Assembly: GCF_000378245.1 (NCBI RefSeq)
Contig: NZ_KB899495.1
Span: 277,113-341,112 of the forward strand
DNA from: Aromatoleum toluclasticum ATCC 700605
Lineage (GTDB): Bacteria > Pseudomonadota > Gammaproteobacteria > Burkholderiales > Rhodocyclaceae
Length of the DNA stretch: 64,000 bases
Direction: 5' to 3'
Position 1 is the first letter of the stretch. Every line of letters starts with the position of its first letter. Both the position numbers and the translations under genes were made by a program. A model generated the notes under the pieces. That model searched no databases and had not been told where the DNA came from. It saw only the letters and a list, made by a program, of their open reading frames with translations. Below are positions 17,009-26,921 of this stretch, in pieces.

Positions 17009-19837
17009 TTAGAGCGTCCGCGCGATTTCCTGGATTTCGAACACTTCGAGCTGATCGCCTTCCTGGACATCGTTGTAGTTTTTCACCGACAAGCCGCATT
17101 CGAAGCCGAACTTGACTTCCTTGACGTCGTCCTTGAAGCGCTTGAGCGATTCCAGCTCGCCCGTATGGACGACGACGTTGCCACGCAGCACGCGAATCTG
17201 CGCACCACGCTTGACGAGGCCTTCGAGCACGTAGCAGCCCGCGACGGTGCCGATCTTGGGTACGCGGAACACCTGGCGGACTTCGACGAGACCGAGCTGA
17301 TTCTCGCGCCTTTCCGGCGACAGCAGACCCGACAATGCTGCCCTGACATCATCCACGGCATCGTAGATGATGTTGTAGTAACGGATATCCACGCCGAAGG
17401 TCTCGGCGAGCTTGCGCGCCCCGGCATCGGCACGCGTGTTGAAGCCGATGATGACCGCACCCGAGGCCTGCGCCAGGTTGACGTCGGACTCGGAAATCGC
17501 GCCGACCGCGGAGTGGATCGCGTTGACGCGGACCTCGTCCGTGGACAGCTTGTTGAGCGATTGCACGAGGGCTTCCTGCGAACCCTGCACGTCGGCCTTG
17601 ATGATGAGCGGCAGGGACTTGACCTCGCCCTCGGCCATCTGCTCGAACATGCTCTCGAGTTTGGCGGCCTGCTGCTTGGCGAGCTTCACTTCGCGGAACT
17701 TGCCCTGGCGGAACAATGCGATTTCGCGAGCCTTCTTCTCGTCGGCGAGGACGATCGCCTCGTCGCCGGCAGACGGCACATCCGAAAGGCCGAGCACCTC
17801 AACCGGAATGGACGGACCAGCCTCGTCGATCGCCTTGCCATTTTCGTCCAGCATCGCGCGGATGCGACCGAAAGTGGCGCCCACGAGCATGACATCGCCC
17901 TTGCGCAGGGTGCCGGACTGAACCAGCAACGACGCAACCGGGCCGCGTCCCTTGTCGAGGCGTGCCTCGATGATGAGACCCTTGGCCGGCGTATCGACCG
18001 GCGCCGTCAGTTCGAGCACCTCGGCCTGCAGCAGAACGGATTCGAGCAGGCTGTCGATGCCTACACCGCTCTTCGCCGAGACGTTGATGAACATGACTTC
18101 GCCGCCGTATTCCTCGGGCACGACGCCCTCGACGATCAGCTCTTGCTTGACGCGCTCGGGGTTGGCCTCGTGCTTGTCGATCTTGTTCACCGCGACGACG
18201 ATCGGAACTTGCGCAGCCTTCGCGTGATGGATCGCCTCGCGCGTCTGCGGCATCACGCCGTCGTCGGCAGCGACCACGAGGATGACGATGTCGGTAGCCT
18301 GCGCACCGCGGGCACGCATGGCGGTGAATGCCTCGTGGCCCGGGGTATCCAGGAACGTGAGCATGCCGCGCGGCGTTTCGACGTGATAAGCGCCGATGTG
18401 CTGTGTGATGCCGCCGGCTTCACCCGAGGCGACCTTGGTACGCCGGATGTAGTCGAGCAGCGACGTCTTGCCGTGGTCGACGTGACCCATGACGGTCACG
18501 ACCGGCGCACGGGGTTCGACGGTCGCATCGGCCTGCACAGCCGCGTCCTCGAGGAAGGCATCCGGGTCGTCGAGCTTTGCAGCGAACGCCTTGTGCCCCA
18601 TTTCCTCGACCAGGATCATCGCGGTTTCCTGATCCAGCACCTGGTTGATGGTGACCATCGACCCCATCTTCATCAGGGCCTTGATCACTTCCGCAGCCTT
18701 CACCGCCATCTTGTGTGCGAGATCGCCCACCGTGATGGTTTCGGGCACGTGAATCTCGCGCACCACCGGTTCGGTGGGCATCTGGAACGACTTGTGATCG
18801 TCCTGCTGCCCCCGGCCCTGGCGGCCACCGCCACGCGCGCCACGCCATGAACCGGTGGTGGCACCGACTTCACCGCGCGTCTTCAGACCGCGGCGCTTTG
18901 CGCTGTCGCCAGCACCCGCTTCCGCGGGACCGCCACGCGCCCCACGCTTCGCGTCCTTGGCGCCTGCTTTATCATCGCCCTTTGCCGGACGATGCAGCGT
19001 ACCGGAGGGCGCCTTGGCGGCCTCACGGACTTCGGGCTTGGCTGCTTCCGCGCGCTTCTCGGCTTCCGCCCGGACACGTGCCTCTTCTTCCGCACGACGA
19101 GCCTCGGCGGCCGCACGTGCGGCGGCTTCGCGTTCCTGCTTGGCCTTAAGATCGGCCATCTGGCGGGCGCGCAATTCTTCGTGCCGGCGTGCCTCGCGTT
19201 CGCGTGCGGCACGCTCCTCGTCGCTGAGAATGGAGACGCGCGGACGCAGCACCGACGTGGGCGCGGCGGGAGCATCTTCGACAGCCTCTGCAGCGGCAGG
19301 CTGCTCGGGCTCCTCGGCGACGGCTTCGATGACGGGCTCGGGTTCGGGTTCGGGCTCAGGCTCGGGTTCCGGAGCGGACTCGACGACCGGCTCCGGCTCC
19401 GCCTCGACGACAGGCGAAATTTCTTCCACGGGAGCCTCGGACACGATGTCGACCGCGGGCTCGACCATTGCCTCGACCTCGGCAGCCAGCGTTTCCTCGA
19501 CTCCGGACAGCTCGCCGACACCGGACTCTGCGCCCGTTTCATCGCGCTTCACGAACACGCGCTTCTTGCGCACTTCAACCTGAACGGTACGGGCGCGGCC
19601 GGACGAGTCCGTCGCGCGGATCTCGGACGTCTGCTTGCGGGTCAGCGTGATCTTGCCCTTGGGCTGGCTGTCACCGTGCGAGCGACGCAGATACTCGAGC
19701 AACCGCGCCTTGTCCTGCTCGGTCAGCAACTGGTCGGGGCTGGTCTTCTCAACACCGGCTTTCTGCAACTGCTCGAGCAGTACCGCTGCCGGCATTCTAA
19801 GTTCGCCGGCGAACTGGTTTACGCTCATTTGTTCCAT
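17009..19837 (-). CDS. infB: translation initiation factor IF-2
   Basis: The 942-residue GTPase places initiator fMet-tRNA on the 30S subunit. Domains in order are an IF2_N module ([20 protein letters not shown]), a long charged linker (about 80-330) with a run of alternating Pro and Glu near residues 155-170 and Arg/Ala/Glu-rich coiled-coil-like sequence, a second IF2_N module near 360, the G domain with GHVDHGKTS near 450, DTPGHEAF and NKID, and beta-barrel domains to the C-terminal fMet-binding domain. GGGGAGGG lies 10 bases before the chosen ATG; a second ATG (MSVNQF) three codons later may be the native start. It lies between nusA and rbfA. Confidence 0.97.
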   Translation of the reverse strand: MEQMSVNQFAGELRMPAAVLLEQLQKAGVEKTSPDQLLTEQDKARLLEYLRRSHGDSQPKGKITLTRKQTSEIRATDSSGRARTVQVEVRKKRVFVKRDETGAESGVGELSGVEETLAAEVEAMVEPAVDIVSEAPVEEISPVVEAEPEPVVESAPEPEPEPEPEPEPVIEAVAEEPEQPAAAEAVEDAPAAPTSVLRPRVSILSDEERAAREREARRHEELRARQMADLKAKQEREAAARAAAEARRAEEEARVRAEAEKRAEAAKPEVREAAKAPSGTLHRPAKGDDKAGAKDAKRGARGGPAEAGAGDSAKRRGLKTRGEVGATTGSWRGARGGGRQGRGQQDDHKSFQMPTEPVVREIHVPETITVGDLAHKMAVKAAEVIKALMKMGSMVTINQVLDQETAMILVEEMGHKAFAAKLDDPDAFLEDAAVQADATVEPRAPVVTVMGHVDHGKTSLLDYIRRTKVASGEAGGITQHIGAYHVETPRGMLTFLDTPGHEAFTAMRARGAQATDIVILVVAADDGVMPQTREAIHHAKAAQVPIVVAVNKIDKHEANPERVKQELIVEGVVPEEYGGEVMFINVSAKSGVGIDSLLESVLLQAEVLELTAPVDTPAKGLIIEARLDKGRGPVASLLVQSGTLRKGDVMLVGATFGRIRAMLDENGKAIDEAGPSIPVEVLGLSDVPSAGDEAIVLADEKKAREIALFRQGKFREVKLAKQQAAKLESMFEQMAEGEVKSLPLIIKADVQGSQEALVQSLNKLSTDEVRVNAIHSAVGAISESDVNLAQASGAVIIGFNTRADAGARKLAETFGVDIRYYNIIYDAVDDVRAALSGLLSPERRENQLGLVEVRQVFRVPKIGTVAGCYVLEGLVKRGAQIRVLRGNVVVHTGELESLKRFKDDVKEVKFGFECGLSVKNYNDVQEGDQLEVFEIQEIARTL

Positions 19838-19854
19838 CAGTCAGTGCCCTCCCC

Positions 19855-21330
19855 TCATTCTTCGAACCAGTGCGCGCGCGCGACGGATATCAGCGCGCTG
19901 GCACGTTCTTGTTCGATTCCGGCGATTTCGACGAGCTCATCGACTGCGAGATCGGCCAGATCGTCGCGGGTGCGTACGCCATGCTCGGCCAGCTTGGCAG
20001 CGAGCGGCTTGTCCATCCCGTCGAGATTGATCAGATCGTCGGAAACATTTTCCAGCTGCTCTTCGGTCACGATGGCCTCGGTGAGCAGAACGTTGCGCGC
20101 ACGGTTGCGCAGCTCGTTGACCGTCTCTTCATCGAAGGCTTCGATCTCGAGCATTTCGGCGAGCGGCACGTACGCGATTTCCTCGAGCGACGAGAAACCT
20201 TCGTCGATCAGGATGTCGGCGAGCTCCTCGTCGACATCGAGCTTATCGATGAAGAGCTGGCGCAGACCCTGGCGCTCCTCGCCGGACTTCTGCGCGGACT
20301 CCTCTTCGCTCATCAGGTTGATGGTCCAGCCGGTGAGCTCGGACGCAAGCTTCACGTTCTGTCCGTTACGCCCGATCGCGATCGCGAGGTTGTTCTCGTC
20401 GACGACGACGTCCATGCTGTGGCTTTCCTCGTCCACCACGATGGACACGACTTCGGCCGGCTGCAGCGCGGAGATCACGAACTGGGCCGGATCCGACGAC
20501 CACACGATGATGTCGATCTGCTCGCCGGCAATCTCGTTGCGCACCGCGGTCACGCGCGAGCCGCGCAGACCGACGCAGGTGCCGATCGGATCTATGCGTG
20601 CGTCGTTCGACTGCACGGCGATCTTCGCGCGCAGGCCGGGATCGCGGGCGCAAGCCTTGATCGCCAGAAGCCCGTCCTCGATTTCGGGCACCTCAAGCTC
20701 GAACAGCTTGCCGAGGAATTCCGGAGCCGTGCGCGACAGGATCAGCTGCGGACCGCGGGCACCCCGGTCGATGCGCAGCAGGAAGGCCTTGACGCGGTCG
20801 CCGACGCGCAGATTTTCGCGCGGAATCATCTGGTCGCGCGGGATCATGGCCTCGAGGCGGCCGACTTCGATGATCGCGTTGCCGCGCTCCATGCGCTTGA
20901 TCGAACCGGAAACGAGATGTTCCTTGCGGTCGAGAAAGTCATTGAGCACCTGCTCGCGCTCGGCATCGCGGATGCGCTGCAGGATCACCTGCTTGGCTGC
21001 CTGGGCGCCGATGCGGCCGAAATCGATCGGCTCGAGCGGCTCCTCGATGAATTCGCCGACCTGGATGCCGGCCTGGACTTCGCGGGCGTCGATGATGCCC
21101 ATCTCGGCCTCGTCGTTGACGACTTCCTCGTCCGGCAGCACGACCCAGCGGCGGAACGATTCATAATCGCCGGTCTCGCGATCGATGATCACGCGCACAT
21201 CGGCTTCGTCATTGATGCGCTTCTTCGTTGCGGAGGCGAGAGCCGTCTCCAGGGCACCGAACACGATGTCCTTGGCTACATTCTTTTCGCGCGCCAGCGC
21301 ATCGACAAGCAGCAAAATTTCGCGGCTCAT
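19855..21330 (-). CDS. nusA: transcription termination/antitermination factor NusA
   Basis: The 491-residue protein has the N-terminal RNA polymerase-binding domain (1-130), an S1 domain (around 135-200, with [23 protein letters not shown]), two KH domains (around 230-345, with [13 protein letters not shown] and [17 protein letters not shown]), and two C-terminal acidic repeats (AR1, AR2; 360-491). The acidic repeats occur in proteobacterial NusA and relieve autoinhibition through the alpha subunit or lambda N in E. coli. NusA slows elongation, stimulates hairpin-dependent termination and joins antitermination complexes. It lies between rimP and infB, downstream of a leader with two terminator-like hairpins that NusA itself could act on. 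Confidence 0.97.
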   Translation of the reverse strand: MSREILLLVDALAREKNVAKDIVFGALETALASATKKRINDEADVRVIIDRETGDYESFRRWVVLPDEEVVNDEAEMGIIDAREVQAGIQVGEFIEEPLEPIDFGRIGAQAAKQVILQRIRDAEREQVLNDFLDRKEHLVSGSIKRMERGNAIIEVGRLEAMIPRDQMIPRENLRVGDRVKAFLLRIDRGARGPQLILSRTAPEFLGKLFELEVPEIEDGLLAIKACARDPGLRAKIAVQSNDARIDPIGTCVGLRGSRVTAVRNEIAGEQIDIIVWSSDPAQFVISALQPAEVVSIVVDEESHSMDVVVDENNLAIAIGRNGQNVKLASELTGWTINLMSEEESAQKSGEERQGLRQLFIDKLDVDEELADILIDEGFSSLEEIAYVPLAEMLEIEAFDEETVNELRNRARNVLLTEAIVTEEQLENVSDDLINLDGMDKPLAAKLAEHGVRTRDDLADLAVDELVEIAGIEQERASALISVARAHWFEE

Positions 21331-21354
21331 TAATCAAAATCTCCACACACGAAT

Positions 21355-21783
21355 TCAAAATCTGGGCACGAGACGCGCTTTCTCGACCTCGTCGAAGGGA
21401 AGAGCAACTTCACCCTTCTCGGTGCTCAGATGCACCACACCTTCGGCAAAGCCCGTGAGCACGCCTGCGAAATTCCTTTGATTGCCGATCGGCATGCGCA
21501 GGCGAACCTGCACGTCGCTACCGACGAAGCGTTCGAAGTCAGCGGCCTTCTTGAGCGGCCGGTCGAGGCCCGGCGAGGAAATCTCGAGGCGGTCGTAGTC
21601 CACGTTCTCGACTTCGAAAACGCGCGTCAGCTGGTTGCTGACCGTTGCACAATCATCGACATTCACGCCGCGCTCGATATCGATGAACACGCGCATCAAC
21701 CGCCCCTTCGGGGAAGTCTCGAAATCCACCAGTTCGAAACCCAGGCCGGTTACCACCTGCTCGACCAGACGTTCCACGTCCAT
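21355..21783 (-). CDS. rimP: ribosome maturation factor RimP
   Basis: The 142-residue protein begins MDVERLVEQVVTGLGFELVD. I prefer this start to an in-frame ATG nineteen codons earlier because the earlier one lies before a terminator-like hairpin and the extra residues do not match the family. The N-terminal alpha/beta domain contains GRLMRVFIDIERGVNVDDC and LEISSPGLDRPL; the C-terminal SH3-like barrel ends in DEVEKARLVPRF. RimP assists 30S maturation. It is the first gene of the rimP-nusA-infB-rbfA-truB operon. Confidence 0.93.
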   Translation of the reverse strand: MDVERLVEQVVTGLGFELVDFETSPKGRLMRVFIDIERGVNVDDCATVSNQLTRVFEVENVDYDRLEISSPGLDRPLKKAADFERFVGSDVQVRLRMPIGNQRNFAGVLTGFAEGVVHLSTEKGEVALPFDEVEKARLVPRF

Positions 21784-21799
21784 TTCCACGCCCACAAAT

Positions 21800-21869
21800 A
21801 AAAAATGGGCATAACGCCCATCTTTGTTGATCCCATCCACAAAAACGATGCCGGCGCGAAGCCGGTATC
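21800..21869 (-). promoter_or_regulatory. rimP leader with two tandem terminator-like hairpins (candidate attenuator)
   Basis: Between the promoter at 21881-21909 and the rimP start, the minus strand carries ATACCGGC-TTCGC-GCCGGCAT followed by CGTTTTTG (21841-21868), then GATGGGC-GTTAT-GCCCAT followed by TTTTTTATTTG (21798-21822). Both look like intrinsic terminators, and the second ends about 20 bases before the chosen start codon, so transcripts for the whole translation operon must read through them. NusA-dependent attenuation of this operon is established in E. coli; that the same happens here is inference. Confidence 0.6.
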
Positions 21870-21880
21870 AAAGCTTTGCG

Positions 21881-21909
21881 ATTATAACCGCCCCATTGAA
21901 AACAGGCAA
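21881..21909 (-). promoter_or_regulatory. sigma-70 promoter of the rimP-nusA-infB operon
   Basis: On the minus strand TTGCCT, 17 bases and a perfect TATAAT lie about 100 bp before rimP and just after the rluB stop. It separates the scpAB-rluB transcript from the translation operon. Confidence 0.8.
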
Positions 21910-21937
21910 TTGCGAAGCAGGCCGCACCCCTCGCCTC

Positions 21938-22945
21938 TCATGTCCGCCCGCGCGGCGTGGTGGTGTGCACGCGGACCTGTCGCGCCTTTTCCGCGGTTCG
22001 CGCCGAAACCTGGCGTTGCGGCTGCGGAAGACCGGCCAGCTTGTACACTTCTTCCTCTGGCATTTCCATCCACATGCCACGCTTGAGGCGGGACGACAGG
22101 GTCACCGGGCCGTAGCGCACGCGCATCAGGCGGCTAACCGTCAGCCCTACGGCCTCGAACATACGCCGCACCTCGCGATTACGCCCTTCGGACAACGTGA
22201 CCTTGTACCAGTGGTTCGCGCCCTCCCCTCCCTGGTCGGTGAGGCTTGTGAAGCGCGCGAGGCCGTCTTCGAGCTGTATCCCGACCTTGAGCGACTCGAT
22301 CTGCTCATCGGTGAGCTCACCGAGCAGGCGTACCGCATATTCGCGCTCCAGTTCGTAGCGCGGATGCATGAGGCGGTTGGCGAGCGTTCCGTCATTGGTG
22401 AATAGCAGCAGGCCTGAAGTGTTGAAGTCGAGCCGGCCGACGGCAATCCAGCGCCCCTTGCGCAGCAGCGGCAGGCGTTCGAAAACGGTTGGCCGCCCGT
22501 CCGGATCTTCTCGCGAGACGATTTCACCTTCCGGCTTGTGGTAGATCAACACGCGTGGTGCGCGCGCGGCGAACTTCACGGAAAGAAGCCTGCCATTGAC
22601 CTTCACCCGGTCCCCGGGGCCGATCTTCTGCCCGAGTTCCGCGGGCTCGCCGTTGACGGTGATGCGCCCGGCGACGACCCATTCCTCGATCTCGCGCCGC
22701 GAGCCGACCCCCAGGCGGGCGAGGACTTTCTGCAGCCGTTCCGGTTCGTGCTCTTCCTGCGGCGCACCGCGACCGCCGGCCTGCCCCCGCCGCGCCGGAT
22801 GGTCGCGCTCCGGCTCCGCAGGCATTCCGGCGCCGTCGGGCAGACGGGCGCCGCGCGCGCGCGCGGGCTGCGGCGCGGCCGCAGGCTCAGTTTTCTTCTT
22901 CGTTGGCGGCCGGAGAGGCCGATTCGATTTCTTTGGTGTCGACAA
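21938..22945 (-). CDS. rluB: 23S rRNA pseudouridine(2605) synthase RluB
   Basis: The product has 335 residues. After a basic, low-complexity N-terminal extension (1-70) comes an S4 RNA-binding domain ([29 protein letters not shown]) and the RsuA/RluB catalytic domain with the motif [18 protein letters not shown], whose aspartate is catalytic, and [12 protein letters not shown] [13 protein letters not shown]. It modifies U2605 (E. coli numbering) in the peptidyl-transferase region. The start overlaps the end of scpB by 59 bases; an internal start cannot be excluded because the extension is not conserved in sequence. The order scpA-scpB-rluB is widespread in betaproteobacteria. Confidence 0.9.
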   Translation of the reverse strand: MSTPKKSNRPLRPPTKKKTEPAAAPQPARARGARLPDGAGMPAEPERDHPARRGQAGGRGAPQEEHEPERLQKVLARLGVGSRREIEEWVVAGRITVNGEPAELGQKIGPGDRVKVNGRLLSVKFAARAPRVLIYHKPEGEIVSREDPDGRPTVFERLPLLRKGRWIAVGRLDFNTSGLLLFTNDGTLANRLMHPRYELEREYAVRLLGELTDEQIESLKVGIQLEDGLARFTSLTDQGGEGANHWYKVTLSEGRNREVRRMFEAVGLTVSRLMRVRYGPVTLSSRLKRGMWMEMPEEEVYKLAGLPQPQRQVSARTAEKARQVRVHTTTPRGRT

Positions 22946-23480
22946 GGTCCATGATCCTTTCGATTTCGGTTAGCGCGGGCAATTCTGTGAGGCTTCGCAG
23001 GCCAAGGTCATCGAGAAACCGCCGCGTCGTCGCGAACAAGGCCGGACGACCGGGGGTATCGCGATGACCGACGATGTCTATCCAGCCCCGCGACTCGAGC
23101 GTCTTCAGCACATTGGGAGACACGGCCACGCCGCGGATATCCTCGATGTCGCCGCGCGTGACAGGCTGACGATAGGCGATGATCGCGAGCGTTTCCAGTA
23201 CGGCGCGCGAATACTTCGGCGGCTTCTCTTCCTTGAGCCGATCGAGGAAGACCTGATACTCCGGTCGTGTCTGGAAACGCCAGCCGGAGGCGAGCTGCAC
23301 CAACTCGACGCCCCGCCCGGTCCAGTCGCCGCGCAGCTCGTCGAGCAGGCGCCGGACGAGATCCGCCCCAGGGTCGGGATCGAAGAGGCGCCGGACATCC
23401 GCGACCGGCAGCGGCGCAGCTGCAGCGAGCAGCGCCGCCTCGATCACGCGCTTGAAGTCATCAGGCGTCGTTGGCTGCAT
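22887..23480 (-). CDS. scpB: segregation and condensation protein ScpB
   Basis: The 197-residue protein has two winged-helix domains ([23 protein letters not shown] near the N-terminus; [40 protein letters not shown], residues about 95-135, is the most conserved part). ScpB dimers bind the kleisin ScpA, and together they associate with SMC to condense and segregate the chromosome. It overlaps scpA by 20 bases and rluB by 59, so translation is probably coupled. The acidic tail ([12 protein letters not shown]) is typical. Confidence 0.93.
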   Translation of the reverse strand: MQPTTPDDFKRVIEAALLAAAAPLPVADVRRLFDPDPGADLVRRLLDELRGDWTGRGVELVQLASGWRFQTRPEYQVFLDRLKEEKPPKYSRAVLETLAIIAYRQPVTRGDIEDIRGVAVSPNVLKTLESRGWIDIVGHRDTPGRPALFATTRRFLDDLGLRSLTELPALTEIERIMDLVDTKEIESASPAANEEEN

Positions 23481-24291
23481 CGGCGAGTTTCACGTAGATC
23501 GGGGCGAAGGGCTCGTTCTGGGCGACCTGCACGAGTTTTTCCTTCACGAGTTCAAGCACCGCGAGGAAGCTCACGACCAGACTGACCGGACCGCGCGAGG
23601 ATTCGAACAGGGAATCGAAGACGACAAAGCTGCCGTCCGAGAGCTTGCGCAGGATCGCCGTCATGTGCTCGCGCACCGACAGTTCATCGCGCTTCACCTG
23701 GTGATGCTGGGTGAGGCGGGCCTTCTTCATGATCTTGAGCCACGCGAACTGCAGATCGTGCAGGCTGACCTCGGGCAGGCGCTCGACGACCTTCTCGGCG
23801 ACGAAGACGCTGACCCACTCGTGATCGCGTTCGATACGCGGCAAGGCGTCGAGCCGCGCCGCCGCCATCTTCATCTGTTCATATTCGACCAACCGGCGCA
23901 CGAGCTCGGCGCGCGGATCGAGCGACTCGTCCTCGCTCGCGCGCGGCGGACGCGGCAGCAGCATGCGCGACTTGATCTCCAGCAGCGTCGCGGCCATCAG
24001 CAGGTAGTCGGCCGCGAGCTCGAGATTGTGGCGGCGCATCGCCTCGACATAGCCGAGATACTGCCTTGTGAGCGGAGCCATCGGAATGTCGAGGATGTTG
24101 AGGTTGGCCTTGCGGATCAGGTAGAGCAGCAGGTCGAGCGGCCCCTCGAAGGCTTCGAGGAAGACTTCCAGCGCATCGGGCGGGATGTAGAGATCCTTGG
24201 GCAGCTCGAGGAGCGGCTCACCGTACAGGCGAGCGAAGACCTCGACCGGGACGGGCGTCTCGGCCGGGGTCAGTGCAAGCGGCAGGTTCAT
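23461..24291 (-). CDS. scpA: segregation and condensation protein ScpA (kleisin)
   Basis: The 276-residue protein begins [19 protein letters not shown] chose this start because upstream in-frame sequence overlaps trpS and does not match the family. The N-terminal SMC-neck-binding helices contain [32 protein letters not shown] (about 60-90), the ScpA hallmark. The C-terminal winged helix is in [21 protein letters not shown]. It follows trpS by 37 bp. It works with ScpB and SMC; no smc gene lies in this window. Confidence 0.92.
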   Translation of the reverse strand: MNLPLALTPAETPVPVEVFARLYGEPLLELPKDLYIPPDALEVFLEAFEGPLDLLLYLIRKANLNILDIPMAPLTRQYLGYVEAMRRHNLELAADYLLMAATLLEIKSRMLLPRPPRASEDESLDPRAELVRRLVEYEQMKMAAARLDALPRIERDHEWVSVFVAEKVVERLPEVSLHDLQFAWLKIMKKARLTQHHQVKRDELSVREHMTAILRKLSDGSFVVFDSLFESSRGPVSLVVSFLAVLELVKEKLVQVAQNEPFAPIYVKLADAANDA

Positions 24292-24328
24292 ACCGCATTC
24301 ATCCTGCAAGCCACCCTTTGCCAGAGCG

Positions 24329-25531
24329 TCAGCGATACGAGAGGCCCATCGCCTCGCGCACGTCCCGCATCGTCTCTTCGGCGAGCACGCTTGCCCGCTC
24401 GCAGCCATCGGCGACGATACGCCGCATCAATGCGGGATCCTCGATGTAACGCTGGGCGCGCTCGTGCATGACGACCTGCTCCTTCAGAACCCCGTCGATG
24501 ACCGGCTGCTTGCATTCGATGCAGCCGATGCCGGCGCTGCGGCAGCCCTTCTGGACCCAGCTGCGCGTGTCCTCATCCGAATAGATGACGTGGAACTGCC
24601 ACACCGGGCACTTGTCCGGATCGCCCGGATCGGTGCGGCGCACGCGCGCCGGGTCGGTCTGCATGGTACGGATCTTCTTTGTGACCGTGGCCGGATCCTC
24701 GCGCAGGAAGATGGTGTTGCCGTAGCTCTTCGACATCTTCTGGCCGTCCAGCCCGGGCATGCGGGCGGCCTCGGTGAGGAGCGCACCCGGCTCCACGAGG
24801 ATCATCTTGCCGCTGCCCTCGAGGTAGCCGTGCAGACGCTCGAGATCGACATGCCCCACGCTGCCCGCCTCGCGCAGCATGAGCCGCGCCTGTTCGAGCG
24901 CCTCGGCGTCGCCTTCCTGCTGGAAGCGCTTGCGCAGTTCCTCGAACAGCTTGCCGGCCTTGCCACCGAGCTTCTTGACGGCATCCTTCGCCTTGTCCTC
25001 GAAGCCGGGCTCGCGCCCGAAGAGGTGATTGAAGCGCCGGGCGATCTCGCGCGTGAACTCGATGTGCGGCACCTGATCCTCGCCGACCGGGACCTTGTCC
25101 GCACGGTACAGGAGGATGTCCGCCGACATCAGCAGCGGGTAACCGAGGAAGCCGTAGGTCGCGAGATCCTTGTGGGCGAGTTTTTCCTGCTGGTCCTTGT
25201 AGGTCGGGACGCGTTCGAGCCAGCCGACCGGCGAAATCATCGACAGCAGCAGGTGCAACTCGGCGTGCTGCGGGAGCTTGGACTGGATGAAGATCGTCGC
25301 CTTCTCGGGATCGACGCCGGCCGCGAGCCAATCGACGAGCATGTCCCACACGCTGTCGGCAATGACCTCGGGGCTGTCGTAGACCGTCGTCAGCGCATGC
25401 CAGTCGGCAACGAAGAACAGGCAGGGATACTCTTCCTGCAGTTTGACCCAGTTCTTGAGCACACCGTGGTAGTGGCCCAGATGAAGTCGCCCGGTCGGGC
25501 GCATGCCAGAGAGAACACGTTCTGCGTACAT
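24329..25531 (-). CDS. trpS: tryptophanyl-tRNA synthetase
   Basis: This class I aminoacyl-tRNA synthetase of 400 residues shows the HIGH-type motif GRLHLGHYHG near residue 14 and KMSKSYGNT near 265. It belongs to the longer TrpS variety with an insert (FEDKAKDAVKKLGGKAGKLFEEL). It charges tRNA-Trp. A CxxC pair (IGCIECKQ) near residue 340 lies in the anticodon-side domain and could bind a metal, but this is uncertain. It starts 3 bp after the M50 protease gene. Confidence 0.95.
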   Translation of the reverse strand: MYAERVLSGMRPTGRLHLGHYHGVLKNWVKLQEEYPCLFFVADWHALTTVYDSPEVIADSVWDMLVDWLAAGVDPEKATIFIQSKLPQHAELHLLLSMISPVGWLERVPTYKDQQEKLAHKDLATYGFLGYPLLMSADILLYRADKVPVGEDQVPHIEFTREIARRFNHLFGREPGFEDKAKDAVKKLGGKAGKLFEELRKRFQQEGDAEALEQARLMLREAGSVGHVDLERLHGYLEGSGKMILVEPGALLTEAARMPGLDGQKMSKSYGNTIFLREDPATVTKKIRTMQTDPARVRRTDPGDPDKCPVWQFHVIYSDEDTRSWVQKGCRSAGIGCIECKQPVIDGVLKEQVVMHERAQRYIEDPALMRRIVADGCERASVLAEETMRDVREAMGLSYR

Positions 25532-25534
25532 GAT

Positions 25535-26194
25535 TTAGAACCCGAAAAGCGTCGCGAGAAGGATCTGGAAGAGTGCAATCAGCGGCCACAAAATGTGGCC
25601 GAGGATGCCGGTAAAAAGGAGCACGAGAAGAATCGGAAAGCCGTAGGGCTCGATGCGCGAGAACTTCCAGGCCAGCCGGTGCGGAAGCAGGCTGACGAGG
25701 ATGCGACCGCCGTCGAGCGGCGGGATCGGCAGGAGGTTGAGCAGCATCAGCACCGAGTTGATCTGGATGCCGGCCACGCCCATCTCGCGCATCGGCTCCG
25801 CGTAGCTGCCGTGCGGATCGGACATACCGAGCTTCAACAGCAGGGCCCAGCCGAGGGCCATGAGGAAATTCATGAACGGCCCCGCCGCCGCAACCCACAA
25901 CATGTCCGCCTTCGGCCGGCGCAGGCGGTTGAAGTTGACGGGCACGGGCTTCGCCCAGCCGAACAGCATGCCACCGCCGCCCAGCAACGCACTCAGCGCG
26001 AGGATGGCGACCGGCACGAGCACGGTTCCGACGGGGTCTATGTGCTTGAACGGATTGAGGGTGATGCGCCCCTCCTGCTCCGCGGTGGGATCACCGAAAT
26101 GCCGCGCCACGTAGCCGTGCGCCGCCTCGTGCAGCGTGATGGCAAGCAGCACCGGCAGGGCCCAGATGGCAAGGGTAGCGATCAGCGAATCCAT
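25535..26194 (-). CDS. site-2 protease family protein (M50 zinc metalloprotease)
   Basis: The 219-residue membrane protein has the zinc-binding HEAAH motif in the first helix (LPVLLAITLHEAAHGYVARHFGD) and the third ligand region LLNLLPIPPLDGGRIL near residue 150, both conserved in M50 proteases. About five or six membrane helices are predicted. There is no PDZ domain, so it belongs to the short YwhC/SpoIVFB-like group and not to RseP. Its substrate is unknown. I use the start MDSLIATLAIW; a TTG fourteen codons earlier with GGAGGGG nearby is possible. The neighbours trpS and a Sua5/YciO gene form a conserved group in this lineage. Confidence 0.88.
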   Translation of the reverse strand: MDSLIATLAIWALPVLLAITLHEAAHGYVARHFGDPTAEQEGRITLNPFKHIDPVGTVLVPVAILALSALLGGGGMLFGWAKPVPVNFNRLRRPKADMLWVAAAGPFMNFLMALGWALLLKLGMSDPHGSYAEPMREMGVAGIQINSVLMLLNLLPIPPLDGGRILVSLLPHRLAWKFSRIEPYGFPILLVLLFTGILGHILWPLIALFQILLATLFGF

Positions 26195-26272
26195 GAAGTC
26201 GGGGGGCAAAACGTTGCATTCTAGCAGAGCGGGCAAATCCCCTCCGCCCCAACGCGCGGTCCGCCCGTGCGC

Positions 26273-26905
26273 TCAGTCGGCTTCGAATCCGAAAGGTGCC
26301 AGGTCGCCGCGGCCGGCACGGACGAGCACCGGCACGCCCGACGTGAGGTCGATCACGGTCGTCGCCTCGGGGCCGCAGAAGCCGGCCTCGATGACCAGTT
26401 CGACCTGTTTTTCCAGGCGATCGCGGATTTCCTCGGGATCGGTCAGGGGCAGGTCGTCGTCCGGCAGCAGGAGCGTCGAGGTGAGGATGGGCTCGTCCAG
26501 CTCCTGCAACAGCGCCGCCACGACCGGATGCTCGGGGACGCGCAGGCCGATGGTCTTGCGCTTCGGGTGCAGCACGCGCCTGGGCAATTCCTTCGTACCT
26601 TCGAGAATGAAAGTATACGGACCTGGAGTGACCGCCTTCAGCAGGCGATACTGGGCGTTGTCGACCCGCGCGTACTTCGCTATCTCCGAGAGATCGCGAC
26701 ACATCAACGTGAAGTTGTGCCGTTCATCCACGCCACGCAACCGCCGGATACGCTGCAGCAGGTCGGCGTCGCCGGTGATGCCGCCGAGCGCGTAGGCCGA
26801 ATCGGTCGGAAATGCCACGAGTCCGCCGGCGCGCATGATCTCGGCGGCCTGGCGGATCAGCCGCGGCTGGGGAATTTCGGGGTGAAGCGAAAAGAACTGG
26901 GCCAT
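26273..26905 (-). CDS. Sua5/YciO/YrdC family protein (L-threonylcarbamoyladenylate synthase-like)
   Basis: The 210-residue protein begins MAQFFSLHPEIPQPRLIRQA; AGAAGG lies eight bases upstream of the ATG. The YrdC fold is recognisable in GGLVAFPTDSAYALGG, RLRGVDERHNFTLMCRDLSEIAKYARV and TPGPYTFILEGTKELPRRVLHPKRKTIGLRVPEHPV (in pieces along residues 28-130). It matches the YciO subfamily more than TsaC/Sua5 proper; YciO-type proteins have weak or uncertain threonylcarbamoyl-AMP activity. The start overlaps nothing, and the stop of the PHP gene is 16 bp upstream. I leave out a symbol because TsaC and YciO cannot be separated firmly here. Confidence 0.85.
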   Translation of the reverse strand: MAQFFSLHPEIPQPRLIRQAAEIMRAGGLVAFPTDSAYALGGITGDADLLQRIRRLRGVDERHNFTLMCRDLSEIAKYARVDNAQYRLLKAVTPGPYTFILEGTKELPRRVLHPKRKTIGLRVPEHPVVAALLQELDEPILTSTLLLPDDDLPLTDPEEIRDRLEKQVELVIEAGFCGPEATTVIDLTSGVPVLVRAGRGDLAPFGFEAD

Positions 26906-26921
26906 GAATGCCTTCTGGGGG

